Origin: Macrobrachium rosenbergii
Taxonomy: Eukaryota; Arthropoda; Malacostraca; Decapoda; Palaemonidae
Length of the DNA: 64,000 nucleotides
Direction of reading: 5' to 3'
Assembly (NCBI RefSeq): GCF_040412425.1
Contig: NC_089756.1
Span: 9,949,726 to 10,013,725 of the forward strand
How positions within the stretch are numbered: position 1 is the first letter of the stretch; the number at the start of each line of letters is the position of its first letter. A model generated the notes under the pieces. It had not been told where the DNA came from and searched no databases. It saw nothing but the letters and a program-made list of their open reading frames with translations. The position numbers were made by a program, and so were the translations under genes. This document shows, piece after piece, positions 1 to 12,499 of this stretch.

Positions 1-905
1 GAAATATTCTATACAATATTGTTTGAACTGGGTGGGCTATTCTTAATTAGTTTATTTCTCAAAATATTATTATATTATTATATTTAAATACTAAGTTAAT
101 ATCAATAATTTTTAAAATGGGCACTGCAGGAATGAAATTAGGTGTTTTGGGTTAGATATGTAGACGAACGTTTTTGTATTGTTAAAGAAAATGTAAATAT
201 TCCATATTTCTTGCAAACAATTAATAATCTTGTACCACCCATAAAATTCACAATATGAAGAAAATAATTGTATACCATTTCTGGATGTCTTGGTTATTAG
301 AAATAACATCAATTTTTGTTTTAAAGTATATAGGAAACCCACGAATAATGTCATATATTCATTTTTACTCTAACCATGCTAAACAAACTCAGGTGTCAAC
401 ATTTTCCAATATGTATCTTAGAGCTCTTACAATTTGCAGTCCTGAAGTTTTGGAAGAGGAGTTTAAAATTATTGATAAAACATTATTGATAAAACAGGGG
501 ATTCATTGTTCCCCTCCATATTTTTTAGAACTTTGTAAAAATAAAGCAAAAAAGTCATATTATAATCCAACCAGTGTTAACAACAAACTTAAGAATATTC
601 TCTGTTTACCATTTCATCCCAATTTCATTCATGCAGTGCCCATTTTAAAAACAACTGATATTAACTTAGTATTTAAATATAATAATATTTTGAGAAATAA
701 ACTAATTAAGAATAGCCCACTCAATTCAAACAATATTGTTTACAGTATTCCTTTGTCCCTGTCTTTTTTGTTTAAAGAACATGCTGCCCTGATTAACAAA
801 CTGTAACCCCACCCCCACCTTCTGTTTTTGTATATAAACCTGTCAACTTCTTTTGTATTCAGTGTTAACTTGAAAATGTAGAATAAACTACGAAAGTACT
901 TGTTC
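1..905 (+). mobile_element. Penelope-like element (PLE) remnant with inverted 3' copy
   Basis: From about 141 rightward the plus strand encodes a broken reverse transcriptase of the Penelope-like type. Bases 1 to about 141 match the reverse complement of about 620-745 almost base for base, so the 3' part of the element is present twice, head to head, with the turn near 141. Inverted and partial-tandem copies are a known habit of Penelope elements. The 3' flank holds an AATAAA-like signal near 882. The element stops where the DIRS right end starts at about 911. Family assignment rests on motifs, not on a search. Confidence 0.6.
141..806 (+). pseudogene. Penelope-like reverse transcriptase, C-terminal part
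   Basis: The conceptual product begins with a YVDE motif (157-168), a degenerate form of the RT active-site YVDD. An IPFLDV-like strand follows near 280 and then the conserved tail of PLE reverse transcriptases (SYIHFYSNH..., RAL.ICSPE..., near 352-470). The last in-frame stretch, 255-806, ends with a VYSIP motif that normally opens the GIY-YIG endonuclease, but no YIG part follows. At least two frameshifts, near 250 and 345, break the frame, and the second active-site aspartate is a glutamate. It is therefore a dead copy. An L1-like RT is less likely because of the VYSIP block. Confidence 0.6.
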
Positions 906-910
906 AAAGA

Positions 911-1100
911 TGATATTTTTATGATAAAATAAGGTTTTACTTATACTTACCTGGTAGTTACATATAGCTGTCGTCTCTGAAGCGCGGCAGAATTTTAAAT
1001 TTCGCGCTAGCGCTAAAAACATCTAGGTGATCCCTCTACCAGCGCCCTCTATAGGTAACAAGGAACTATCCCAACAATGTTCTAGAACCCATTAAGTTTT
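911..1100 (-). repeat. DIRS element 1 right (3') inverted terminal repeat
   Basis: Bases 934-1100 pair with 7076-7245 over about 170 bases at roughly 95 percent by eye. Both copies include the 8-base palindrome TAGCGCTA and the block CCAGCGCCCTCTATAGG. The outer 25 bases, 911-933, have no partner in the left repeat. A similar right-end extension is a described feature of DIRS-1. Confidence 0.85.
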
Positions 1101-1140
1101 AAGCCCACTTGACATGAGAGGGGAGGTGGGCGGGTTTACT

Positions 1141-1234
1141 CATGTAACTACCAGGTAAGTATAAGTAAAACCTTATTTTATCATAAAAATATCATTTTTA
1201 CTTATAGGACTTACCTGGTAGTTACATATAGCTG
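1141..1234. repeat. DIRS element 1 internal complementary region
   Basis: Bases 1142-1195 are the reverse complement of the outer right end (911-963, including the extension). Bases 1196-1234 are the reverse complement of the outer left end (7207-7245). The two complements abut at 1195/1196. This is what the DIRS model calls for: a splint that aligns the ends of the single-stranded copy for circularisation. Confidence 0.85.
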
Positions 1235-1637
1235 ATTGGCACCTTTAGAGGGGGTGGGACCATGTCAGCCACATATATTGTTAGAAATCAAAAACATGAA
1301 TTTTAGTTCCTTACCTTGAAGGATTGCTGACTCAGCGGTTACTGCCTCTGTAGTCTGCTTATCCCTCGATTGTATAGACAGGATATAAAGGATCCGGGTG
1401 TCAGATACAATCTGTTAGTACTTGCCGTAGAGGACAACGCCGTGACGGACAAGACTTAGTATGCCCTTGCTCTGGGCGCAGAACCAAATTAACAAAAAGG
1501 GATCACCTCTATAACCAAAATATAAAATTAAAAACTTTCAACCAAAAAATTAAAAGATTGTAGGTACTCCTAAACCAACAACATAGTACCTACAAACGAC
1601 GCAACCAAACTCAATTTCCAACTTCAAGGAGAAAATG
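1235..1637 (-). other. DIRS element 1 3' non-coding region
   Basis: About 400 bases between the recombinase stop and the internal complementary region. No reading frame or structured repeat is seen on either strand. It is presumably the 3' untranslated part of the element transcript. Confidence 0.5.
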
Positions 1638-2765
1638 TTAGTCGGATAGGGTTGCCCCTCTTTCTCCCTCACCCATCACCGTGTCAGTAACTACTAAAGG
1701 CCCTAAGGTACTGCCATTGTCAAAATCAGTCTTCAATTCTGACAAGTAATGCGATGCGAAGATCGACTTACATCGCCAAAATGTAGAATTCACAATCTTT
1801 TGCACTGAGAGATTGTGCCTGAAAGCTAAAGAAGTAGCTACAGCTCTTATCTCATGTGCTCTCACTTTCAGAGTTCCAGTGTCCGAGTCCTGACAATTCA
1901 CATGGGCTTCTGAAATAACTTCTCTTAAGAAGAAAGCAAGAGCATTCTTAGAAAGTGGTCTTGACAGGTTTCTCACAGAACACCACAAGTTCTCCGAAGA
2001 GCCCCTGATACCTTTTGTTCAGTGAATATAGAACTTTAAGGCTCTCACCGGGCACAACAATCTCTCTTGTTCTCCTTCTCCCACAAGATCTGAAAGGCTC
2101 TTAATGCTGAAAGACCTCGGCCATGGTCTGGACGCATCTTCGTTCTTCGCTAAGAACCTAAGAGAGGAAGAACATACAGCTTTTCCTTGAGAGAAATCAA
2201 TAGTTTTGTCCAAGGCATGAACCTCACTCACCCTCCTGGCTGTTGCGAGTGCTACTAGAAAAATAGTTTTCTTAGTCAAATTTCTCAGCGATGCATTTGC
2301 CAAAGGCTCGAATTGATCTGAACAAATCCATTTAAGAACGATGTCCAAATTCCATGCTATTTGTTTAGGAACTTTCGTCTTCGAGGTATTAAAAGACTTA
2401 AGTAAATCTGTTAGATCCTGATTGTTCGAGATGTCTAGACCTCTGTGCTTAAATACCGACGCAAGCATTGATCGATACCCCTTAATCGTGCTCAAAGACA
2501 ATCCTTTCTCCTTAAAAAGGGATAGCAAGAACTTCGCTATTTGATTTAGAGAGGTTTTAGAAGACGAAACTCCATGTCTATTGCACCAGTCTCTAAACTG
2601 ATTCCATCTAGCCTGGTATACTGCGTCCGAAGACTTTCTTCTGGGTCGCGCAATAGCGCTTGCAACCTCCTTTGAAAAACCTCTCTTCCTGAGGAGTCGC
2701 TCGACAGTCTGCAGGCGACAAGCCGTAGAGCGGACAAGTTCTGATGGAACCTCAGGAAGTGGGGT
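1638..2765 (-). pseudogene. DIRS tyrosine recombinase (YR)
   Basis: This is the integrase-like enzyme of DIRS elements, which joins the circular DNA copy to the target by phosphotyrosine strand exchange. The core-binding half is marked by 'YQARWNQFRDWC' and 'STIKGYRSMLASVF'. The catalytic half shows the first arginine in 'ATARRVSEVHAL', the HxxR box as 'HEIRAVATSLAF', and the nucleophile candidate in 'FASHYLSEL'. One in-frame TGA at 2019-2021 ('KFYIH*TKGIRG') is the only break; the frame continues unchanged to 1638. The N-terminal part overlaps the upstream RT/methyltransferase frame by about 220 bases, an arrangement usual for DIRS. All catalytic residues I can recognise are present. Confidence 0.85.
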
Positions 2766-4657
2766 TGTCTGAGTAGATCTTTCCTCGACGGGAGGATCCT
2801 CAGAAAATCTGCGAGGAGGAGGAGAAGATCTGGGAACCATTCCCTCGATGGCCAGAAAGGAACGATTAAAGTCATCTTGGTGTTCTTGTGGTTCCTGAAC
2901 TTTTCCAAGACCTTCCTGATAATTTTGAAAGGTGGAAAAGCGTAAAGATCTAGGCAATCCCAACTCATTGTCATTGCATCCACCCAAAGTGCCTTGTCGT
3001 CCGGATCTGGGGAGCAATAAACTGGGAGGCGTTTTGTTCTGTCTGTTGCAAACAGGTCTACTAGCGGACAACCCCACAGATTCCACAATTGTTTGCAAAC
3101 CTGCGGATGTAAGGTCCATTCCGTGGGCAAGACTTGATTCTTCCTGCTTAAAAGATCCGCTGTTACATTCCTCTCGCCTTTTATGAACCTGGTCAATAAC
3201 GTGACCTCGTTCTCTTCCGACCATTCTAAAAGTTCCTTGGTCGTCTGATACAGGGAGAAGGAATGAGTGCCCCCTGCCTTTTGATATAAGCAAGAGCTGT
3301 CGTGTTGTCTGACTGAACTAGAATAACCTTGCCTTTTACCTCTTGCTGAAAATGCATCAGGGCTAGATGTACCGCTTTCAGTTCTTTCACATTTATGTGC
3401 AGTTCTTTCTGCTCTTCCTGCCACAGGCCCGAACATTCCTTGTTGTCTAAAGTCGCTCCCCACCCCCTGATCCGAGCGTCTGACAAGAGTGTGAGGTCTG
3501 GGTTCTTGATAAAAAGAGAAATTCCCTCCTGTAGTCTTTCTCTTGAATTCCACCAGAACAGCTCCTTCTTGATCTGATCTGAGATCTTGAAAAGAAAGGA
3601 ATCCGGATGGGTTTTGCGTGGCCATTGGCTTTGTAGATAAAACTGCAGAGGCCTCACCTTGAGTCTCCCCAGTTTTATGAACTTCTCCATCGAGGGTAAG
3701 GTCCCCAGTAAGCTCATCCACTGGTTGGCTGAGCAAACCTCGCGATGTAGAAAGTCGTCTATCATGTTTAGACAAGACTCTACTCTCCGTATCGATGGAG
3801 AAGCCCGAAAAGTCAGAGAGTCCATTCTCACTCCCAAATAAACTATCTGCTGTGATGGTGAGAGGGACGATTTCGGAACATTGACTAGCAGGCCTAGTTC
3901 CTTTACCAGAGATAATGTCTTCATTAGGTCCTCCACACATTTGGCTTTGGAGTGTGCTTTCAGAAGCCAGTCGTCCAGATACATTGACATCCTTATTCCT
4001 TGCAAGTGAAGATTCTTCGCCACCGTTGACAGAACTCTTGTAAACACTTGAGGTGCAGTTGACAGTCCGAAACAAAGAGCTCTGAACTGGAAAACTTTGC
4101 CTTGGAAAACAAACCTCAGGAACTTCCTTGATTCCTGATGGATAGGAACGTGGAAGTACGCATCCTGGAGGTCTATCGAGACCATCCAGTCGCCCGGTTG
4201 AAGAGATGCTAACACCGACTCTGTCGTTTCCATCGAAAATTTCGTCTTCTTTACGAAAACGTTCAATGCGTTCACGTCTAGAACCGGCCTCCAACCTCCA
4301 GCGCCTTTGAAACTAAAAAGAGACGGTTGTAAAACCCCGAGAGCAGCATGGGGTCGGCACTAATTCGATGGCTTGTTTCCTTAGTAGTGCTTCTACTTCT
4401 TCTCGAAGGGCGCAAAACTTCTGAGAGTCGTTGGAGTATGCTGGAAAAACGACTGGAGAGTCCGATAGAGGGGGCTTTTGTTGGAATGGGATGGAGTACC
4501 CCTCTCTGATCACCTGTAAGGTCCAAGGATCTTGAGTGACCTTTTGCCAGGCTTCCGAGAACGACTGGAGTCTGGCACCTACTGCTATGTGGAGGACAGC
4601 ACACTCATTTCTTTTGTTGAAAATTGGAAGGTCGAGTAGAAGATTTTCCTTTCCCAC
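2546..4657 (-). pseudogene. DIRS polyprotein: RT, RNase H and methyltransferase-like region
   Basis: It copies element RNA into DNA. The RT part (about 4657-3650) has 'GDWMVSIDLQDAYFHVPIH', 'FGLSTAPQVFTRV' and an active site 'MSMYLDDWLL' with both aspartates. RNase H follows (about 3480-3280) with 'LLSDARIRGWGA', 'INVKELKAV' and 'VQSDNTTALAYIK', which supplies a D-E-D set. Next comes the conserved DIRS region resembling a DNA adenine methyltransferase ('PLVDLFATD', 'DLYAFPPFKII', 'LIVPFWPSREWFPDL', about 3110-2820). Two frameshifts are visible, near 4300 and near 3285, so the polyprotein cannot be made from this copy as it stands. Confidence 0.85.
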
Positions 4658-6943
4658 GAAACTTGGAAAAGGGCCGAGAAGCAGACTTGCCCCTGAACGT
4701 CTTGGAAGTGTCCGAAAACACCGAAGTTTTGGTGGAAGTAGCTACGGAGTAGTCTTCTTGGCTTCTTTGCTGACTGAGCCAACAGGTCCTGTGTAGCTTT
4801 TTGTGTGAGAGCTTCAGCAGTCTCTCGAACTAATTCCTTCGGGAACAAGTGGTCCTTCGACAAAGGGGCAAAGAGGAGAGCAGACCTCTGGCTGCGGGAA
4901 ACACCCTTCGCCAAAAAAGAGCACCAGAGTTGCCGTTTCTTCAGAACTCCGGTTGCAAAAACCGAAGTTAGCTCCAAGGCACAATCGCATACCCCCTTGT
5001 CTATGCAGTCGACTACCGAAGTGAAATCCGTCGACTGCGCATCCGAAAGTCCGAATTCTTTGACTTTCCTAGCCAGAGCCGCCACTGACCAATCAAGGAA
5101 ACTGATGACCTCCACAACAGCGAAAATACTCTTGAGAAGATGATCCAACTCCGACTGCATGAAAAAGATCTTCGCTGATTGAAGAGCTGAGTGACGACTT
5201 GAATCCACTAGACTGGAGAAGTCCCCTTGAGCGGAGGCAGACACACCCAAAGAAAAACGTTCTCCAGTCTCGTACCACATGCGGCTGCGATGAGCCAATC
5301 TGGAGGGTGGAAGACAAAACACACTCTTGCCTTGCTCTCTCTTGTCTGAGAGCCAGGAATTAATTTTCTTGATAGCCTTCTTGGCCGAAATCGCCAAAAC
5401 TAGGCGTGTAAAAGGAGCTGGATCCGGGCGTTATCCCTCTTAAACTGCGATCTGGGAGAAGCTTGAGTCGAAGGCTTAAAAGAGTCCCCAAAGTTCTCCA
5501 CGAAAAACTTGAGTAACTCCTTATAACCCGAAGATTTCTCCTTGATTCCTGGAAAGTCCTCTTCTATTTCTACATCTTCTTCGATTTCTTCGTCTACAGA
5601 AGACACAGGAGACAATTGGTGTACAGGAACAGTTTCCTGACGAAAAGTAGGTCGCGCGGAATCTAAAGTCTTACGACCATGCCGATGTGGCGCCGAATCC
5701 GTCAAGTGTGGCGCCGCGCCAAGCTGAAGTGGCGCCGCGCCAAGCTGAAGTGGCGCCGCGCCATGCTGAAGTGGCGCTTCGCCAACCGAACGTGGCGAAT
5801 CCGGAGCCAGAGAAGAATGCTGAAGCGCCTGGTTGAGCCTCTTCATTGGTGCATGCGAAGTGGGAGGCTCTTGAGTCAAGACTTGTGGCGCATTCGAAGG
5901 AAGTGTCTCCGCAACAGGTGCTCCCGAAGCAGCACGAGCGCCACAAAAGAACTGAATAAGATCCGTCAATTTGTCCGTGACTTGAGCGACAAAACGGGGA
6001 TCTTGTTGACCGGTAGTAGGAGGAGGCACTATCTGCAATGAGGCTGGACGAGATGTAGAAGCTCCTGGAACGGAAACACGCTTATAACGGGCAATAGTGC
6101 GCGTAGGTTCCTTCCGGCCAGGGGCTGATCTACTGAAGAGGAGGAGGAAAAAGGTTCAGGATCCTCCCAGAAGCTACAGCCCGCATGCGGATCCGTCAAC
6201 GATCTTTTCATCGGAATCACTGCAGGAGAGCGGCGAGACCTCTTGAGAGGCGAGAAGAATGCTTGAAGCGCCCACTTCGAGGAGGAGTCAACGAATCATT
6301 ACCACTAGAAGACACATCCCCAGCAGCGCCTTTTCTATGGCGTGGGAAGCATCCTGGGAATGCACAACAGGAATACTTGAGGGGTGACTGCTCGGGAGCA
6401 AGCCCCACTCGCCTCCTTTCGGTTTCGACATGCCCTCTCCTGAACCAGGGGAGTCCGACAGAGGTCTAGACCTGGGAGAACGAGTGGGCCGAACAGACAC
6501 CTCCTCCACTAACACTTCACTTGAGGAGCCAATTTTTCAATGGCTTGGCCCATCGTCTGGATGGCTGAAATCACAGCTGAAAATTTAGTGTCCATCTGGA
6601 CTTTTAACTCTGACACGGTGATAGGATTGGGATCAACAGGGTCGGACAAAGGAGAGTTAATAGGAGAGGGTTAACAGATTGAATTACCTGCCCTACAGAC
6701 TTAGCAGATGATGACCTCTGCGAAGCTTTCTAACTCTGTCCTTTTCTAACTTCCGTAGATATTTCTCTAAGGCTGACCATTCATCCGTTGTTAGATGCAT
6801 ACATTCCTCACATGTATTCTCTGAATTACAAAATTTACCCCTACATGAAGAGCAAACTGAATGGGGTCGAAAAGCTTTCCCTTAGGCAAACGAGTCCTAC
6901 AGCCTAAAGCACAATATCTATACTGGGAACCAGAATCAGACAT
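4585..6943 (-). pseudogene. DIRS gag-like ORF1
   Basis: The likely start is the ATG at 6943 ('MSDSGSQYRYC'), because two other DIRS copies here start with the same MSDSS. The N-terminus has a cysteine cluster (CALGC..., then in a shifted frame C..C, C..C) that resembles a zinc finger. The middle is proline/serine-rich and contains a 7-residue tandem repeat LGAAPLQ at 5690-5790. The C-terminal domain (5397-4620) is shared with the other copies: 'LGVSASAQGDFSSL', 'SELDHLL', 'FLDWSVAALARK'. Frameshifts lie near 6870 and 5440. The end overlaps the RT frame by about 70 bases. Assignment as gag is by position and by similarity among the copies. Confidence 0.7.
5690..5790 (-). repeat. 21-bp coding tandem repeat in DIRS gag
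   Basis: About four units of a 21-base repeat (AAGTGGCGCCGCGCCAAGCTG and variants) encode LGAAPLQ on the minus strand. The period is a multiple of three, so the gag frame stays open. Confidence 0.8.
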
Positions 6944-7075
6944 ATTGTACAAAGAATTAATTCCGACCACAAATTGCAAAGCGCTAGCTAGCAAAAACCA
7001 CAAAGAAATACTTAAGTATAAATTGCAGACAAAAATTCAACCACAAAACGAGACCGTGTTACGGTCTCTCGGCAG

Positions 7076-7245
7076 AAAACTTAATGGGTTCTAGAACATT
7101 GTTGGGATAGTTCCTTGTTACCTATAGAGGGCGCTGGTAGAGGGATCACCTAGATGTTTTTAGCGCTAGCGCGAAATTTAAAATTCTGCCGCGCGTCAGA
7201 GGCGACAGCTATATGTAACTACCAGGTAAGTCCTATAAGTAAAAT
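7076..7245 (-). repeat. DIRS element 1 left (5') inverted terminal repeat
   Basis: It pairs with 934-1100 in inverted orientation. Transcription of the element should start in or just inside this repeat, since gag begins about 130 bases further in. The outer edge ATAAGTAAAA matches the internal complementary region at 1196. Confidence 0.85.
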
Positions 7246-7288
7246 CCAGGTTTTCACTCACCTTCCAACGTGGACTTAGTGATATACA

Positions 7289-7300
7289 CATATATATATG

Positions 7301-7366
<66 letters not shown>
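7289..7366. repeat. (TA)n microsatellite
   Basis: About 75 bases of TA dinucleotides with a few interruptions at the left edge. Frames read as YIYIYI and are not genes. Confidence 0.95.
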
Positions 7367-7369
<3 letters not shown>

Positions 7370-8378
7370 TCATGAAGTATATCAAGTATTTGGTTATTAC
7401 ACAACTATTCACAAAAAATTTACCTCACTTCAGCCAGGTACCCGAACCCTCATAACAATAAAATTAGGACTGAACACTCTGAAGGTAACAGTGATCCCTA
7501 AAAACTTGTTTATCACTTGAAAAATCAAATTAAGTTTATCAAGTTACGTGTGAGGGATTGATATATACTAGATGAAAACGGGCATCACCCCATCAAACAA
7601 CTATAATTGTTTCTCTTGTCTTAATTCACTTCAAAAACATTCTGAAGGAGAACAAAACATGTTTATCACTTACCTTGTGCATACACAAATAACCCTATTC
7701 ACTCGTGGTTAAAAATGAAACACTGTGCTTTTAAAACTTTAAATGCAAAAATTTATTTCTAACTTCAAAAGTTATAATTAGAATTCACAATCTGAAAAAA
7801 TTTACCATTACTTGAAAACTACATAAGACTTAGTTAATTCTTAAACAAGATTGATTCACAAAACTTTAACTTATCAAGAAATTATGTTACTAAGCAAAAT
7901 TCAAACTATTAAGACTTATTCCAGATTTGAAAAAGAAACCTTAACAAATGAAAATCAAATCAAGTATGCAATGTTAAAGTATCAACACATATAAAGTGCT
8001 AACTAAATAAATGTTAAATCACCAACACAAAAGTTTCAGTAAAACTATGAAATTGCAAACACAAGAACACACACAAAAAAAGGTAAAAACAAGAACATAC
8101 AAAAAAATAATTTCACTAAGGCAAAATCTCTTTAAAGTATCCACCTTTTCACCATGGAAAAAAATAAGTAAAAAACCACTTTACCATATACAAGTTTCTG
8201 AACACTTTTACACAACTCTTTTGCTGCAGCAATATACACTTTTATCTAAGGCCTCTAACACTGCTACCACTCTTTTCTTATGTCAGATCCTACCAAGGGA
8301 GCATTAAATATTATTAACAGTTTCAAGAAACTTATATGTTTGGGAGAATGACCACAAATCTTACTCTTTTCTGAAGGA

Positions 8379-8384
<6 letters not shown>
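7367..8384. other. AT-rich non-coding stretch
   Basis: No coding pattern, repeat family or structured RNA is recognised. A short A-rich open frame at 8011-8307 has biased composition (K, T, Q-rich) and no recognisable domain, so it is not called a gene. Confidence 0.5.

Positions 8385-8438
<54 letters not shown>
8385..8438. repeat. (GA)n microsatellite
   Basis: Perfect GA repeat of about 54 bases. Confidence 0.95.
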
Positions 8439-8440
<2 letters not shown>

Positions 8441-9157
8441 AACCTCTACAGAGTCTCAGTCTGGACTGTTCAGTTTACTTAATATCTTCTGAGATTAAAC
8501 CTGGATTGCCAGTTAGGCACTTTTGGAAAGGGGTCACCCTGGAAAAGAAAGGAATAAACATAGTTTCTTCCCTTAAAGAGGGAAAAAAGATAAGGAAATT
8601 ATTCTCTGGCTCAGATAGGGTTCTTTTAGCCTGTCCTCTTATCTGCTTGACTAACAGGATTTCCTGTATGCACACTTGTACAAACACAGAGGCAAACCAG
8701 CGATACCCTCGCCCTGGTCAACAAATATTATCTTTGACTGACAACTTAAGTGCTTTTGGACTTCCTTTAGAAATGGAGGGGAATTACTCTGGTTGAACAC
8801 CTGACAGCTATGTAAACTTCAGTACCCTGGCTGGACACCTGAGTCCACAAGAGCCAGCTGTACAAAAATAATCCTAACAGCAATAAGTATTTCAGTCCTA
8901 AAATCACACAGTCAAAGCAAGCCTTGTAAGATCTGATACTTAGCATCTCCAACAAACACTATTATCATAGTTATCACAGACAATACATGACAAACACTAG
9001 AGAAAATATATAAACATCGCATAAAAACATAATACTACAAAATCACCTCGTTACATTTCACAACACATGAGAAATACAAAAGAAAATATACCAAAATTAT
9101 ATAAAACACATTAAATTTGCAGAAAACATACGTACTACAAGGATATATCATTAGAAT
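8439..9157. other. Non-coding stretch without recognised features
   Basis: Only short overlapping open frames on both strands, with no motif. AT content rises toward the right, where an imperfect (TA)n tract begins. Confidence 0.45.
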
Positions 9158-9278
9158 ATATTTACATATATATGTATATATATATATTCACATATACTGT
9201 ATATACATATATATACACATATATATAAATATACATACGGACAAAAGTTATAATAATCATCACATATATATACATATA
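9158..9278. repeat. Imperfect (TA)n/(CATA)n tract
   Basis: TA-rich low-complexity sequence with CATATA interruptions directly left of a MITE. Confidence 0.8.
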
Positions 9279-9610
9279 CAGTAAACCCCGGTATTTGCAT
9301 TCTCACGATTTGCGGATTTCCGTGTGGAATGTATCTACCCATTATTCGCAGAAGATTTGCCCATTCACGGTATTTTTCACTGAGAAATATTCACTAATTA
9401 CTGTATTTTCATATAATTTTCATGACTAATTGGACTATTTGTGATAAAACTATTAAAATAATCAGGTATAACCATTTTTAGAGGGTTTTTCTTGTGTTTA
9501 AACTAACAAAATAGGCAGTTCTAAGTGTATTAAGAGGGGTTTTCAGTATTTGCGGTTTTAGCTATTCATGGGGGCAATACACATCCCCGGGAATACGGAG
9601 GGGTATACTG
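9279..9610. mobile_element. MITE, CAGTAAACC family, copy 1
   Basis: Starts CAGTAAACCCCGG and ends GGGGTATACTG, giving short inverted ends. The interior (TTTTTCACTGAGAAATATTC..., 'GTGATAAAACTATTAAAATA') matches the insertion inside the 5' LTR at 26047-26393 in the opposite orientation. About 330 bases with no coding capacity. The TA-target pattern suggests mobilisation by a Tc1/mariner-type transposase. Confidence 0.75.
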
Positions 9611-9619
9611 TTTACATAT

Positions 9620-10107
<488 letters not shown>

Positions 10108-10172
10108 TATATATGTATATGTATATATATGTATATATATATATTATATATACATACATATCCATATATATA

Positions 10173-10418
10173 CAGGCAGTCCCCGGTTAACGGCGGGCTC
10201 GGTTAACAGCGATCCGGTTTTATGGAGCTTGTCTAGCGACGAAAATTGGCAATTTTCGGCACCGAAAATCGCCGGTTTCCACTTATCGGCGCCGATACAT
10301 ACCTAACAAAGGCGCTGATAACCTCCGAAATTCGCCGAAAAAGACCTGAAAATCGCCAATTTTCGGTTATCATCAAAACCTCAGAAACGGTACCCCGCCG
10401 ATAACTGGGGACTGCCTG
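10173..10418. mobile_element. MITE, CAGGCAGTCC family, copy B
   Basis: Ends are CAGGCAGTCCCCGGTTAACG and TAACTGGGGACTGCCTG. The interior is in the opposite orientation to copy A ('CTTGTCTAGCGACGAAAATT' next to the left end). Flanked by TATA on both sides. Confidence 0.8.
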
Positions 10419-10473
10419 TATAGATATAGATATATATATATATATATAGATAATATACACATATATACACATA

Positions 10474-10774
10474 CAAGCAGTCCCCGGTTGTCAGCAGGGG
10501 TTCCGTTCTGAGGGTGTGATAACCAAAAATTGGCAGTTTTTGCCGCTTTTCCAGGCTTATCGGTGCCGAAAAGCGCCGATTTTTGGTTATCGGCGCCTCT
10601 GTTAGGTATGTATTGGCGCCATTACCCAATTATCGGCGCCAATACCCGATTATCGCCACCAATAAGTGGAAATCGGCAATTTTCGGCGCCGAAAATTGTG
10701 GATTTTCGTCACTAGACAAGTGCCGTAAAACCGGATCGCCATTAACCGAGCCTGCCATTAACCGGGACTGCCTG
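10474..10774. mobile_element. MITE, CAGGCAGTCC family, copy C
   Basis: Ends are CAAGCAGTCCCCGGTT and AACCGGGACTGCCTG. Same orientation as copy A. The inner end has a small duplication ('AACCGAGCCTGCCATTAACC'). Confidence 0.8.
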
Positions 10775-10796
10775 TATAGATATATATAGATATATA

Positions 10797-11772
<976 letters not shown>

Positions 11773-11979
11773 ATATACTTACCAATTAATTATATAGCTA
11801 TAGATTCTAACTACAACGACAGCTTAAACTCAAAATTCGTGGTGATGCTTCAACTGTTTAGTGCAGGTGACCAGTACCGCCCACTAACGGCAATACTAGG
11901 AATGACTTAGTAGATAACCTCATTCTGTTTATGCTTATGTCCATCAAAGGGGAGGAGGGAGGGCTCAGATCATATTATT

Positions 11980-12060
11980 TGGCAAGTATACATAAAGCTT
12001 TATTTTATTATAAAAATGTCATTTTTATATAAATAACTTACCAAGTAATTACATAGCTGA
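11980..12060. repeat. DIRS element 2 internal complementary region
   Basis: The right half (TTTTATATAAATAACTTACC, then AAGTAATTACATAGCT) matches the reverse complement of 25798-25823. The left half (GGCAAGTATACATAAAGC) is a weak reverse complement of the right end at 11773. Same position and logic as 1141-1234 in element 1, but more diverged. Confidence 0.6.
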
Positions 12061-12499
12061 CTCCCACATTGACAGGAGGTGAGATACATGGACATACTTT
12101 ATTCCAAAACATTAAGTTATGTAATGAATTAGAAATAGAAAAGTTGCTAGCATTGACTACAATGCTTGTCATTCCTTGTTAGTTAAGAAAGCCTGCACTA
12201 GAAACTGCCTCTGGTTGGTGTTCAACTTAACTTGTAGTGGTGTGGCAGTAAAGCTGAGGATCGCCTCTACTTCAGTGGGAGCTTTGCAGCCGAGGAGTAC
12301 TCCAAGGGCTGCCAAAGCATTACAAAACAAAAAACAAGTGTCTTTGCCCTGTGTGCAGTACCGCAATAAAAACAACCAGATAACATTGTCACCTAAAGTG
12401 AAATAAAAACCACATCACATCCACTGAGAGTGGTGGGTGCTCCAGGTACCTTGTACCCCATCGGCTCCTTAAAACTCGGCACCTTACTAAAAGGTGAAG

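Larger units (their letters stand above)
911..7245 (-). mobile_element. DIRS-type tyrosine-recombinase retrotransposon (DIRS element 1)
   Basis: A 6.3 kb element on the minus strand in the DIRS order: left inverted terminal repeat, gag, RT, RNase H, methyltransferase-like region, tyrosine recombinase, internal complementary region, right inverted terminal repeat. Both terminal repeats start with TTTTACTTAT and contain ACTTACCTGGTAGTTACATA. Elements of this class integrate through a circular intermediate by tyrosine recombinase and make no target-site duplication; none is seen here. Coding damage is light (two frameshifts in RT, at least two in gag, one stop in the recombinase), so the copy is fairly young but not autonomous. 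Confidence 0.88.

Noticed and set aside
2932..5143. Plus-strand frames across DIRS element 1
   Set aside because: Antisense to RT and gag frames with clear motifs.
8011..8307. 98-codon K/T/Q-rich frame
   Set aside because: Low-complexity A-rich DNA; no motif and no homologous copy in the window.
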